From DATCRE01 sp964235605 (GTDB taxonomy: Bacteria > Bacteroidota > Bacteroidia > Cytophagales > Cyclobacteriaceae), in contig CAXSCR010000072.1 of NCBI GenBank assembly GCA_964235605.1, positions 1 through 18,825 on the forward strand: 18,825 nt of DNA. The letters are read 5' to 3'. Position 1 is the first letter of the stretch. Every line of letters starts with the position of its first letter. The position numbers and the translations under genes are program-made. Below the pieces are notes generated by a model. It was not told where the DNA came from and searched no databases. It worked only from the letters and a program-made list of their open reading frames with translations. Shown here one piece after another: positions 1 to 8,209 of the stretch.

Positions 1-194
1 CGAATAGACTTAATCTGGTCTATAGAAATGGACTCCTCGTGGTTGTGTATGTTATGTTTATGTGACTTGAAAATCAATCGGTTTTCTGTCAATACTAGTT
101 TACCCCCCACAGCCTCCATGCCTTTAAAATGATTTGCCCCATCTAAAATCACTGTTTCGTTACTGTCTATATCAATGAGAATTCTTTTCAGCAT
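1..194 (-). CDS. GRAM-domain protein, N-terminal part (runs off window)
   Basis: 64 codons are visible from ATG at 194 and the 3' end lies outside the window. The peptide begins MLKRILIDID, then has GANHFKGMEAVGGKLVLTEN and RLIFKSHKHNIHNH. This matches the start of bacterial GRAM (PH-like) domains, where an E-x-V-G-G-K-L-x-L-T-x-x-R-L-I-F-K-S-H pattern is typical. GRAM domains are usually membrane-associated lipid- or protein-binding modules; no precise role can be given here. It has no signal peptide or T9SS tail and does not belong to the enzyme series. A weak purine stretch (AAGAGAG) sits just before the ATG. The frame stays open upstream to about position 286 and encodes a hydrophobic helix, but without an ATG, so the true protein may be longer (see the 277-414 entry). 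The family is fairly certain; the exact start is less so. Confidence 0.7.
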   Translation of the reverse strand, partial: MLKRILIDIDSNETVILDGANHFKGMEAVGGKLVLTENRLIFKSHKHNIHNHEESISIDQIKSI

Positions 195-276
195 TACTCT
201 CTTGTAAACTTTATACAAGCAATAAAATATTGGTAGTATAAATATGATTGAGGATACAAGCGGTACTATAATGGTC

Positions 277-414
277 CTAACAGAAGTTCACCTTTTCAGT
301 ATGGCTAATGTCGCTAACGTTTATAATGAAAATTGGCAACCATATAGCTGACCCAGGAATACTCAAAAATATCACTCCAATCAGGGTATAGCAACGAGTT
401 GAAAAAAGGCTCAT
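277..414 (-). pseudogene. Short ORF with a membrane helix, possible 5' part of the GRAM gene split by a frameshift
   Basis: ATG at 414 opens a 45-residue frame ending with TAG at 279-277. It begins MSLFSTRCYTLIGVIFLS and contains one long hydrophobic stretch (about residues 9-33) ending near EKVNFC. Just before this frame stops, the frame of the downstream GRAM peptide becomes open (just after a TGA near 289) and encodes a second hydrophobic stretch, RTIIVPLVSSIIFILPIF, followed by basic residues leading into MLKRILIDID. Removing one base within about 277-289 would join both helices and the GRAM domain into one protein. This could be a real frameshift mutation, an assembly error, or chance. 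I read it as a likely broken or mis-sequenced 5' end of the GRAM gene; the ORF is too short to be sure. Confidence 0.35.
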
Positions 415-494
415 CAGTATGTCTGAATTACTAATTGGAACACTAGTTCTTTACGAGCGAAAGTAAATATGAGGGGAATAAAGTGTTTTATTTA

Positions 495-527
495 AAAAAT
501 GGAAATGGCGATGCCATTTCCATTTTT
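495..527 (-). terminator. Rho-independent terminator after the GH76 gene
   Basis: A perfect 15-bp inverted repeat (arms 495-509 and 513-527, sequence AAAAATGGAAATGGC and its complement) closes on a 3-nt loop. On the minus strand the stem ends in a T run that continues as TTTTTT. It lies 24 nt past the GH76 stop codon. Confidence 0.85.
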
Positions 528-533
528 ATTAAT

Positions 534-549
534 ACTGTAAATTTACAGT
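534..549. repeat. 16-bp perfect palindrome next to the GH76 stop codon
   Basis: ACTGTAAATTTACAGT reads the same on both strands and lies 2 nt beyond the stop codon at 552, before the terminator hairpin. It may be part of the 3' structure or a protein-binding site; nothing in the sequence decides this. Confidence 0.5.
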
Positions 550-551
550 TA

Positions 552-3005
552 TTACTGTTTGATTAGTTTAACCATTTTTTTTGCCTTATCTCCAACTTTG
601 ATAAAATATACGCCAGCATTCAGACCACTTACATTAATGCTAACTTCTTCACTCTTAGGTTGCGGTTTGCTGCGCATTAGTGAACGCCCTGATGAATCGA
701 ATATTGTTACCGTTGAATTTGTTGGCACATCTGTCAATGTTATCATATCATTTGCGGGATTAGGATATATTACAGTGACTTTTTCATAGTTGTTTGATAT
801 CAGGGACGTGGATTCATTTCGTGCAGTGGTGGCGACCACTTCCATAGAAGAAATCTTATCATTCCAGCCGTTGTCATCAAGGCAATTATCATCAGCCGTT
901 AGCGCAAGAGTAGTGCCACCGAAGTTGTCATCCCAGTAACCTATTACTTTATATCCTGCAGATACTTTTATCGATGATATATCATCATTTAAAATACCAA
1001 TGGCTTTCATATCTGTTAATGTATATTTCCCGACTTTAATTCCAACGGCAGTTCCACTAAAATTACAGTCTTTATACACGGTGGCGCATATTACATTGCT
1101 TGCCTGCGTAAATTTGAAATTATTGATATTAAAAAGATAGTCTGAACCTTTGTATACCAAATAAATATTTTGTAATCCTTTTACGTTTGATACCGCACAT
1201 GTTACAGTGGCATACGTACTCCAGCCGCCTGTGCCCGTAACAATGGCTGTGCCAATCAAGGTACCGGTTAATCCGCCAGTTCGTATTTCTATTGTTCCAC
1301 CTTGTGTAGCACACGATAATCTAAACTGGGCTGTTGCTGAGCCGATTGTACCGAAGTCTACATTGTAATACGCTGTATAAAATCCATTTTGCACACCCCC
1401 TAAATTTGAGGTACCATCAGGGCAAGGCTCAACGATAACACCTTTTAAATAATTGAAATTTTCTGACTCAATGGTATTGTAGGCATTCTTAATTATAGAT
1501 GTTGAATAAGGGCAGTTTATCAGTAATGACATTGCCGTAGATGCGCTAAAAGCCTTGTAATAAGTTGCCTCTGCCGTGCGCCTGCTCCAGAGGGTAGATA
1601 TAATGTTTTCGGTATTCCTGTTATTGAAGGCAACTCTGGCGTTCAACTGAAGCCAGGATATATAATCTGCCCTGTTGCAGTCTATTATATATTTGCGTGC
1701 ATATCGCATTAGTATTCCTTTAAACCCTTCAAGGTCCGTTCCCTCTTCGTTATTAATAACACCTGAATTATACATGTTTACCTTTGTATACTGTGCTATT
1801 TTATCTGCAATAGTTAAATACGATTGGTCTTTTGTGTAATTATAAAGCATCACGGAGGCGCCTAAATAAGATCCCTGGTTATAAGTTGAGCTCCAGTTAT
1901 TGATGGTACCATTATCGTTGTTGTCATATACCTTACCTGTGCCTGGTTCAAAGAGGTTATTTTTAGACCAGTTATAAAGCGAAATAGCTTTGGTGTAATA
2001 GCCATTATCACCAGTAGCCTGAGCAAGATAATTGCATGCTACTATAGCCGGCCCGTTGATACATGAGTTTGTTCCTGAAATGCCTTGCTTCCATGTTAAC
2101 CAATTACCATTATCATGAATGGCACGTGCGTACATTTTATCAAATTGCTCTTTCGCTTTATTGATATACGTCTGGTTGTTGGTAAGGATACCTGCACGAA
2201 CACAGGCAAGTACCATCCACGTAATATCATCATTGAAATCGTTCCACATCCAATCTTGCCCTTCCTTAGCTATAAACAGATTGTACATTTCGTCAAACAG
2301 GTTTCTGTATTTAGCATTTCCCGTAACCTCATAGCCATCAACAACAATTTCCATCATTTCCGCAACACCCCAAAAACCTTCATTGGCTATAACCTCATTT
2401 CCTGTTCTAGTATCATAATATTTAGATTTCCATGCAGAAAATATGGCATCGGCCGTTGCTGTTGTAGGTGCAGCTGTACGGGCAGTTACTTTTTCGAATG
2501 ACCAACGTTGCGCAGGGGTACCATTGTTTGCATACAATTGCACATTTGTTCCGTCTGCTGCCAGAGATCCGTTTACATCTAATGAAAACGCAGCGTTACT
2601 AGCGGCCTGGGGTGTATATGAGCCATCCCCATTGTTTACAATAGTCCATCGCACGTCATTGTTGTTCGTATTATCATATTGATCTACATTTACCATGTTG
2701 GCGGGAGTAGAATTTGTTATATGAAGGTATTTACCAGTGCCTATATTCTGGAAGGTGTAAATGCTGCTACCCAAATGAGAAACAACCCATCGTTCAGCGT
2801 CGCTGTCGGTATCAGTCCAAATATCTACATTAGCACTATTGTCCAGCGAAGAATTGCTCACATTAAGTAACTTGCTGTTTGCTTTTGAACGGATTTTATA
2901 AATGGCTCCAGACTCAATGCCTGAAGTTTGTGCCATTATTCTTTCAATACTAAAAAACTGAAAGAGAACAATGCATAATAAAAGAAGCGGTATTTTTGTT
3001 TTCAT
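552..3005 (-). CDS. Secreted GH76 alpha-1,6-mannanase with ricin, CBM6-like, beta/gamma-crystallin and T9SS modules
   Basis: Predicted 817-residue exported endo-alpha-1,6-mannanase. Order: signal peptide 1-26 (MKTK, hydrophobic core, ending MAQ); ricin-type beta-trefoil about 34-171 with three QxW-like repeats (ERW, VRW, QRW); GH76 domain about 190-500; CBM6-like sandwich about 510-634; beta/gamma-crystallin about 641-724 (NDDISS and NDKISS calcium motifs); T9SS type A sorting domain about 742-817 (YPNPAND, end KLIKQ). The Asp-Asp pair at 259-260 in WNDFNDDITWM matches the catalytic dyad of GH76, which cleaves the alpha-1,6-mannan backbone of yeast and fungal walls. I chose ATG 3005 over an in-frame ATG at 3053 because the latter adds 16 polar residues before the signal peptide, and a promoter-like box overlaps it. 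The gap from the esterase gene upstream is 83 nt with no terminator. Family assignment is strong; fungal substrate is inferred. Confidence 0.9.
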   Translation of the reverse strand: MKTKIPLLLLCIVLFQFFSIERIMAQTSGIESGAIYKIRSKANSKLLNVSNSSLDNSANVDIWTDTDSDAERWVVSHLGSSIYTFQNIGTGKYLHITNSTPANMVNVDQYDNTNNNDVRWTIVNNGDGSYTPQAASNAAFSLDVNGSLAADGTNVQLYANNGTPAQRWSFEKVTARTAAPTTATADAIFSAWKSKYYDTRTGNEVIANEGFWGVAEMMEIVVDGYEVTGNAKYRNLFDEMYNLFIAKEGQDWMWNDFNDDITWMVLACVRAGILTNNQTYINKAKEQFDKMYARAIHDNGNWLTWKQGISGTNSCINGPAIVACNYLAQATGDNGYYTKAISLYNWSKNNLFEPGTGKVYDNNDNGTINNWSSTYNQGSYLGASVMLYNYTKDQSYLTIADKIAQYTKVNMYNSGVINNEEGTDLEGFKGILMRYARKYIIDCNRADYISWLQLNARVAFNNRNTENIISTLWSRRTAEATYYKAFSASTAMSLLINCPYSTSIIKNAYNTIESENFNYLKGVIVEPCPDGTSNLGGVQNGFYTAYYNVDFGTIGSATAQFRLSCATQGGTIEIRTGGLTGTLIGTAIVTGTGGWSTYATVTCAVSNVKGLQNIYLVYKGSDYLFNINNFKFTQASNVICATVYKDCNFSGTAVGIKVGKYTLTDMKAIGILNDDISSIKVSAGYKVIGYWDDNFGGTTLALTADDNCLDDNGWNDKISSMEVVATTARNESTSLISNNYEKVTVIYPNPANDMITLTDVPTNSTVTIFDSSGRSLMRSKPQPKSEEVSINVSGLNAGVYFIKVGDKAKKMVKLIKQ

Positions 3006-3014
3006 AGTAAAAAG

Positions 3015-3026
3015 TTTAGATAGGTT
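3015..3026 (-). promoter_or_regulatory. Leader motif AACCTATCTAAA before the GH76 start
   Basis: The minus strand reads AACCTATCTAAA 9 nt before ATG 3005. Nearly the same motif precedes the GxGYxYP gene (11326-11337), with a looser form before the GH2 gene (8123-8134). No Shine-Dalgarno sequence is present. The recurrence at a fixed distance supports the chosen starts; its role is unknown. Confidence 0.4.
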
Positions 3027-3050
3027 AATTTCTTGATTTCCGGAAGTTCC

Positions 3051-3058
3051 CAAAATTA
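3051..3058 (-). promoter_or_regulatory. Possible Bacteroidota -7 promoter box for the GH76 gene
   Basis: The minus strand reads TAATTTTG, matching the TAnnTTTG -7 consensus of Bacteroidota promoters, about 46 nt before ATG 3005. No clear TTTG -33 element is seen at the expected distance, so support is weak. Confidence 0.3.
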
Positions 3059-3088
3059 TTTAAAATTTAATTTAACGTTAAAAATTGA

Positions 3089-4711
3089 CTATCTCTTAAA
3101 TAGTTTTAAGGTCTTGCTTTTTACATTGCCAGTCTTAAGAAAGTATGGTCCGGTGTTAAGGTGACTTATGTTGATTATTACATCTCCATTTTCTGCCGGT
3201 GAACTCTGTTGCAATACTGCCTGGCCGCACAGGTTAAACACTGTAATTTTTGTATTTGCTGGTATGTTTGTTAAAGTTATAATATCGGTTGCAGGGTTTG
3301 GAAATATTGAAATGCGTTCAAAATCATTTTGCAATTCCCTACTATCCAGCGTTGAAGCAGTCCGCAACGATCCAGGCGCTGCAAGTCTCCAATGCCCATT
3401 GGGCTGGTTGTTATCGTCGTATTGGTTTATGTTATCACCTGCATTTGTACCTGCAGCGTAAACTTCAATAATCCTTCCACTATGAAGTGCCTTCAATTTA
3501 TAATAACCATTATCAATAGCCATTAAAATAAATTTCTGGTTATTGCTTCCTAAGTAAGTCCATTGATGAACGTTAGCCACATTATTGATGCTTATTTCTG
3601 CTACATCAACTGCTTTTCCTGTTGCTACACAAATTATTTTATATGCGCCGTTACCTTCGTCGGTAAACGTAAATTGCTGATTTGTGCCGCCTGTGCCATT
3701 CCATTGGAGTATGTTTGTTCCATCAGCAGGATTGCCGTTACCAGCAACATCCATATACTTGCTGCTATTTCTATTTTGAAGCGAGTACGTTCCATTCATT
3801 CCTGTAACACCATTTGCAAATATTTTTATTGAAGAAATTTTATCGTTCCATCCATTGTCGAAAAGGCAATCATCACGTTCGGTTAGCGTAATTGAAGTGC
3901 CGGCAAAGTTATCGTCCCAATAGGCAGTAATTTTATATCCAGAAGGAACATGAATGGAAGAAATGTCATCGTTATAAATACCTTTCGCGTTTAATGCGCC
4001 AAGATTATACTCGCCCACGCCAAGCTTTATTGCATATCCTCCATAAGTACAATGCTGATAAAATACAGGTACTGCAGGTGTGATTGAATTAAAAGCAACA
4101 TTGGCCAGAACTAACGCTCCGGCCGCATTGGGATGAAGGTTATCATTGTACAGTGTATTTCTCTGATTCTGCGTTGGGCTGTTGTAATCAATTATGGTAA
4201 CGCCCTTAGCACTTCTAACGTCACGGAGCATGGGAATTAATTCATTCTGAAGATTTGAGATCTGTTCAGTATCTCCATAGATAGCCGGTGGAAAGCATAT
4301 ATAAATGACCGGATTTCTGCCACTCTGCCTGAAGGCATCGATCATAGCAAGATAATCATTGTAGAAATCGCTTTTATAAACCCAATTATTGGGGCGGGCA
4401 TCGTTTGTACCCAATGAAATAATAAGAATGTCGGGATTGAAATTTTTTGCATCGTTGAATTTTGATGTATTCCAGTAAGGTGAGTCACCTTTTTTTAACA
4501 TCGTTGTTCCACTTACTCCGCAATTCAATACAGTATATTTGCTTCCCAGCATTTCGCCAAGTCTTGCAGGCCATGCTTCTATTGAAGGATTTTGTAAGCC
4601 GAATCCTTCTGTGATGCTATTTCCAACACACGCAACACGTGTTTGCGCTGAGATAAAAAATGAACATGTCAGAAATGACATTAACATAAGTAAAGTAATT
4701 AATTTTTTCAT
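3089..4711 (-). CDS. Secreted SGNH/GDSL esterase with beta/gamma-crystallin, ricin and T9SS modules
   Basis: A 540-residue exported esterase, probably removing acetyl or other acyl groups from a polysaccharide. Signal peptide 1-23 (MKKLITLLML start, ending SAQ). The SGNH domain spans about 24-212 and all four blocks are visible: catalytic Ser32 in GNSITEG, Gly65 in NCGVSG, Asn103 in GTND, and Asp190/His193 in DNLHP. A beta/gamma-crystallin module follows at about 217-298 (NDDISS, NDKISS; Cys221 and Cys282), then a ricin-type trefoil at about 305-445 with three QxW-like positions (QQF, QKF, GHW), then a T9SS sorting domain at about 466-540 (FPNPATD, end KLFKR). Start at 4711 gives a clean signal peptide. 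The gene lies 83 nt upstream of the GH76 gene and could be cotranscribed with it. SGNH membership is secure; deacetylation of mannan or another substrate is only inferred from the neighbours. Confidence 0.88.
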   Translation of the reverse strand: MKKLITLLMLMSFLTCSFFISAQTRVACVGNSITEGFGLQNPSIEAWPARLGEMLGSKYTVLNCGVSGTTMLKKGDSPYWNTSKFNDAKNFNPDILIISLGTNDARPNNWVYKSDFYNDYLAMIDAFRQSGRNPVIYICFPPAIYGDTEQISNLQNELIPMLRDVRSAKGVTIIDYNSPTQNQRNTLYNDNLHPNAAGALVLANVAFNSITPAVPVFYQHCTYGGYAIKLGVGEYNLGALNAKGIYNDDISSIHVPSGYKITAYWDDNFAGTSITLTERDDCLFDNGWNDKISSIKIFANGVTGMNGTYSLQNRNSSKYMDVAGNGNPADGTNILQWNGTGGTNQQFTFTDEGNGAYKIICVATGKAVDVAEISINNVANVHQWTYLGSNNQKFILMAIDNGYYKLKALHSGRIIEVYAAGTNAGDNINQYDDNNQPNGHWRLAAPGSLRTASTLDSRELQNDFERISIFPNPATDIITLTNIPANTKITVFNLCGQAVLQQSSPAENGDVIINISHLNTGPYFLKTGNVKSKTLKLFKR

Positions 4712-4745
4712 TTATTCTTTGGGTTAGGTCTTAATATTTTAACCT

Positions 4746-4820
4746 TACACGTTTACGCAATTGCAGTCGTGACTACCTTTGCAAGATGTGCAAGTTGTGT
4801 TCCACAATGCAATATTGCAT
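4746..4820 (-). promoter_or_regulatory. Cluster of symmetrical and repeated motifs upstream of the esterase gene
   Basis: Within about 110 nt upstream of ATG 4711 lie: a near-palindrome with central CG (TACACGTTTA, 4746-4755), GCAATTGC (4757-4764), a tandem repeat TGCAAGATG/TGCAAGTTG (4780-4797), and a perfect 14-bp palindrome ATGCAATATTGCAT (4807-4820). This density suggests regulator binding, but no regulator can be named. Confidence 0.35.
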
Positions 4821-4866
4821 CATATTACTATTAACAGTAAGGGGGTAAGAGAGAAGAGGTAGTTCT

Positions 4867-4905
4867 AAATTATTCCCTGGCTGAATTAACAACCAGGGAT
4901 AATTT
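4867..4905 (-). terminator. Terminator hairpin between the GH2 and esterase genes
   Basis: The arms AAATTATTCCCTGG (4867-4880) and CCAGGGATAATTT (4893-4905) are complementary apart from one bulged base. In the minus-strand RNA the stem extends further (G-U, U-A, G-C) to a 6-nt UUAAUU loop. The A/U-rich base of the stem supplies a U-rich 3' side on both strands, so it could work in both directions. It lies 87 nt past the GH2 stop. Confidence 0.7.
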
Positions 4906-4991
4906 ATAATCTTTAAGCTATTAGCTAATCATTTAATATCAGTTAAGCTCTGCAGATCAATGCGTCGGCAAAGTGCATGCGCTTTCTGTTA

Positions 4992-7900
4992 TTATTTTTT
5001 TATAAACCTGGTTTTAGTTACCTGTTTTGCATCGGTAATGATTAATGTATAAAGTCCGGAGGCCAGCACGGAAACATCGATTGATTCTTCTTTTAAAGTT
5101 CCCGATGAAACAATAATCCCCTTTGCGTTTATAATTCTGAACTTTCCTGAGTTTACGTGAAAAGATGAATTTATATTCAACCTATTTTCAACGGGATTAG
5201 GGTAAATAATATTACCTGCACTTCTCACTGAAGATATCTCTGGCTCAGCTAACCTTGCCCCGCTCGTTGAAGTGATTCTCCACCAGTTGAAATTCCAGCC
5301 GCTTGCTTTTGCATTAATTCCAAAATTATAATTACCTGCATTAAGGGAAACCGTATGCGAAACCGTTGTCCAGCTTTGCCACCCGCCTGTATTAGGAATA
5401 TTTACAGTTCCCAGAACAGTAGCACCGGCGTTATAATCAAGGGAAAGTTGCCCTCCGGTATTTGGAGACGCTACACGGTATTCTACAAGATAAGTACCCG
5501 TAGTAGCAATATTTATAGAATTATAAACTAACCAATCGTTGGTATCTATCCACCCTACATTTAGCCCTCCGCCCGCATCAGCAGTGGCCTCGGTTTGGAT
5601 GCCTGCCATACTGCTAAAATTCTCTGCCTCGATGGTTTGGCCGGAACTCTTTACGTAAGTTCCAAACGTAGCATCATTTTTATCATTGTCAGTACTAATG
5701 GTTTCTGAATAAAGCAAAAATTGGCGATGCCTGATATATCGCCCAGGAAAATTATAAGACTCGAAAGATACTTTAGACCCGTTGGCTAATCCACTTCTCT
5801 GATAGAATGTGGCATCTTCTTTAAAAAGTTGTGATCCGTCATCAGCGACCAACCAAACTTCTCCACTCTGGTGACGTAAATAACTGTTTGGGAAATTATA
5901 TGATTGAAAGGATACGCCGGCGCCGGCTAAACCTGGTACCATCTTCCAATAGGAGTCCTCTGGAGGATCAATCGCGTAATCCATTCTTGCTCTGCCACCT
6001 TGATGTCGAATTAAATATCCGGCCATGTTATTACTCTCCCAGGTTACATTTCCGGCCGGTGGATTTATGGGAATAGCACCATTGTAAGTTGACTGGAGCG
6101 CCGCTTTCATCCTATTTAAATCTCCCTTAAAAACCTTTCTGTCATAGGTATAGGTACCATTGATTTCTGCTTCTACATCTGTCCACTGCGTGTAGACTGC
6201 AGCATTCAAACCCCTTATTTCCCTAAGATTTACTATAAGCCTACAGTAACTCACAAATAGATCTGTAAATTCAGCATCGCTTGCTAAAACCGGTGACCCG
6301 CTCGTAACGTTGGGATTCCATAAATGACCGTCTTTCTTTAGTACCAAACCACCATATTCGCCATTGGCAAGCGCTCTGTTTGCATCGGGAGCGGGGCAAT
6401 TAGGAGGAGCATAATAATGTTCATCCTTCATGTCTCCGGCAGTAGAGGTGCCTCCACAACAAGCACTATTTTCATTAACAAGTCTGGATGGATCGAGACC
6501 TTTCGTAAAATTGGCTATTGAAACGCTGTTGAATATACCCCACTGTTCATTGAAAGGTACCCACATAACAATTGAAGGATGGTTCCAGTGCGTCTTGACC
6601 ATCCGTTCAAGCTCCATTTGGAATTGAGCTTGTTTTTCGGCAGTATCATTTGATCCGCTCGGCATATCCTGCCATACTAAAAGTCCTATTTTGTCTGCGT
6701 TGTAATACCATCTTGCCGGTTCTATCTTAACATGTTTTCTTACCATATTATATCCAAGATTTTTAATACCCTGGAGATCAAAGATAATCGCATCTTCAGA
6801 TGGAGGCGTGTAAATACCGTCAGGCCAGTAACCTTGGTCAAGGGGTCCCATCTGGAAAAGAAATTGATTGTTAAGCATCGTTCTGGTAAATCCATTAACT
6901 TTACTTAACGAAATTTTTCTCATTCCAAAATAACTTTGGATTGGGTCAACTACAGTGCCGCCGTTTTTTAACGTAACGGTCAGGTTATATAAGAACGGGT
7001 TGGAAGGCGACCATAATTTTTGATTGGGTATAGGAATTGACAATGTTGTATTAGGAGAACCCGTTGCACTTCCAACAATTGCAGATCCGTCCTTTGCCTG
7101 AGCTTCAACGGTGTAGCCACTAGATGCACCTGTAGTGGTAACTGTTAATTGTAGTGTACCGTTATCAATATTTGGTACAATTTTCAAATCGCTGATATAA
7201 GTTACAGGAACAGCCTCCATCCAGACAGATTGCCAGATACCACTTGCAGGTGTATACCAGATTCCATCGGTGTTATTCCAGCGTGCATCCTGTTGTTTTC
7301 CCGAAGGCCCTGGATGTCCGTCTGCATCTGTGGGGTCATAAACTTTTACGTTTAATTTGTAGGTATACCCGGCAGCAACTTTGTCTGTTATGTCAATATT
7401 AAAAGGATCGTAACCGCCTTTGTGAATACCCAGACTTTGATTGTTGATAAAAATTTCAGATTGCCAGTCTACAGCCTCAAAATGCAGCAGAATTTTTTTG
7501 CCATTCCATCCGGCAGGAATTGAAATGTTTTTTTGATATATGAAGTAATGCCAGTTTTGCTTTACGCCCGATAAGGCCGATTGAATTGGAAAAGGCACCA
7601 ATATACCAGTCTTTCCTCCTGTTGAATATAAGTCTTGTCCTTCCCAAACATCCCACACCCCATTCAGACTTTGCCAGTCACCTCTTACCATTTGTGGCCG
7701 CGGATACTCTCTCAAAACAGTAGAAGGATCTGAAATAGACTCTCCCCATGGTGTCCATATTGTATTTGAAGCTTTGCTCCATGTAGCTGACGTAATTTTG
7801 CTAACCTTGAAGGAAGAAGCAACATCATTCCAGCCATCGTTTACAAGGCAATCATCATCAGCGGTTTTGGTAATTGTATTGCCTGAATAATTATCATCAG

Positions 7901-8117
7901 CATAAAAAATAACCTGATAACCTGCAGTAACTTTTAAAGAAGATACGTCATCATTCGCAGCTCCTTTGCTAATGATTGACGATAACGGATAGTTTCCCTC
8001 GGTAAATGTAACGGCGGTACCTGCATAACTACAGTCTTTGTAAACGGTAACCTGTGCCCAGGTATTACCAATACCCAGAGCAATCATACTCATGAGTAAA
8101 TAAAGTATTTTTTTCAT
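4992..8117 (-). CDS. Secreted GH2 glycosidase with N-terminal beta/gamma-crystallin, AbfB, CBM6 and T9SS modules
   Basis: A 1041-residue exported glycoside hydrolase of family 2 (beta-galactosidase, beta-mannosidase or beta-glucuronidase type; activity not decided by sequence). Signal peptide 1-22 (ending TWAQ). Beta/gamma-crystallin about 24-107 (NDDVSS and NDVASS; Cys29, Cys90). GH2 about 135-680: sugar-binding sandwich with FEAVDWQSEIFINNQ, immunoglobulin-like middle domain, then the TIM barrel with likely acid/base Glu524 (FNEQW) and likely nucleophile Glu587 (GEYGG). AbfB-type beta-trefoil (CBM42-like) about 690-820 with repeated SFxSYNFPxxYxRH motifs. CBM6 about 828-950 (GWIDTNDWLVY). 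T9SS domain about 970-1041 (YPNPVEN, end FIKK). An AbfB module normally binds arabinofuranose side chains, which fits poorly with a pure yeast-mannan target. It is flanked by hairpins on both sides and may be transcribed alone. Confidence 0.88.
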   Translation of the reverse strand: MKKILYLLMSMIALGIGNTWAQVTVYKDCSYAGTAVTFTEGNYPLSSIISKGAANDDVSSLKVTAGYQVIFYADDNYSGNTITKTADDDCLVNDGWNDVASSFKVSKITSATWSKASNTIWTPWGESISDPSTVLREYPRPQMVRGDWQSLNGVWDVWEGQDLYSTGGKTGILVPFPIQSALSGVKQNWHYFIYQKNISIPAGWNGKKILLHFEAVDWQSEIFINNQSLGIHKGGYDPFNIDITDKVAAGYTYKLNVKVYDPTDADGHPGPSGKQQDARWNNTDGIWYTPASGIWQSVWMEAVPVTYISDLKIVPNIDNGTLQLTVTTTGASSGYTVEAQAKDGSAIVGSATGSPNTTLSIPIPNQKLWSPSNPFLYNLTVTLKNGGTVVDPIQSYFGMRKISLSKVNGFTRTMLNNQFLFQMGPLDQGYWPDGIYTPPSEDAIIFDLQGIKNLGYNMVRKHVKIEPARWYYNADKIGLLVWQDMPSGSNDTAEKQAQFQMELERMVKTHWNHPSIVMWVPFNEQWGIFNSVSIANFTKGLDPSRLVNENSACCGGTSTAGDMKDEHYYAPPNCPAPDANRALANGEYGGLVLKKDGHLWNPNVTSGSPVLASDAEFTDLFVSYCRLIVNLREIRGLNAAVYTQWTDVEAEINGTYTYDRKVFKGDLNRMKAALQSTYNGAIPINPPAGNVTWESNNMAGYLIRHQGGRARMDYAIDPPEDSYWKMVPGLAGAGVSFQSYNFPNSYLRHQSGEVWLVADDGSQLFKEDATFYQRSGLANGSKVSFESYNFPGRYIRHRQFLLYSETISTDNDKNDATFGTYVKSSGQTIEAENFSSMAGIQTEATADAGGGLNVGWIDTNDWLVYNSINIATTGTYLVEYRVASPNTGGQLSLDYNAGATVLGTVNIPNTGGWQSWTTVSHTVSLNAGNYNFGINAKASGWNFNWWRITSTSGARLAEPEISSVRSAGNIIYPNPVENRLNINSSFHVNSGKFRIINAKGIIVSSGTLKEESIDVSVLASGLYTLIITDAKQVTKTRFIKK

Positions 8118-8169
8118 TTAATGGATAGGTTTAGTGTTTAATTTATTTCTAAATGGCAGCAGTATGAGT

Positions 8170-8192
8170 AAGCCAGGTACTATACCTGGCTT
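8170..8192 (-). terminator. Hairpin after the GxGYxYP gene
   Basis: A perfect 10-bp inverted repeat (AAGCCAGGTA, loop CTA, TACCTGGCTT) lies 17 nt past the stop at 8210. The minus strand has no T run after the stem (TACTCATAC follows), while the plus strand has TTTT; it may be an attenuating or RNA-stabilising hairpin rather than a strong terminator. Confidence 0.55.
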
Positions 8193-8209
8193 TTATACTG
8201 ACAAATTTG

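Noticed and set aside
2115..2501. 128-residue plus-strand ORF
   Set aside because: It lies antisense inside the GH76 catalytic domain, has no recognisable domain, and the minus-strand frame is a clear enzyme.
3006..3053. Longer N-terminus for the GH76 protein from ATG 3053
   Set aside because: It would put 16 polar residues before a normal signal peptide, and a promoter-like box and the shared leader motif overlap this part.
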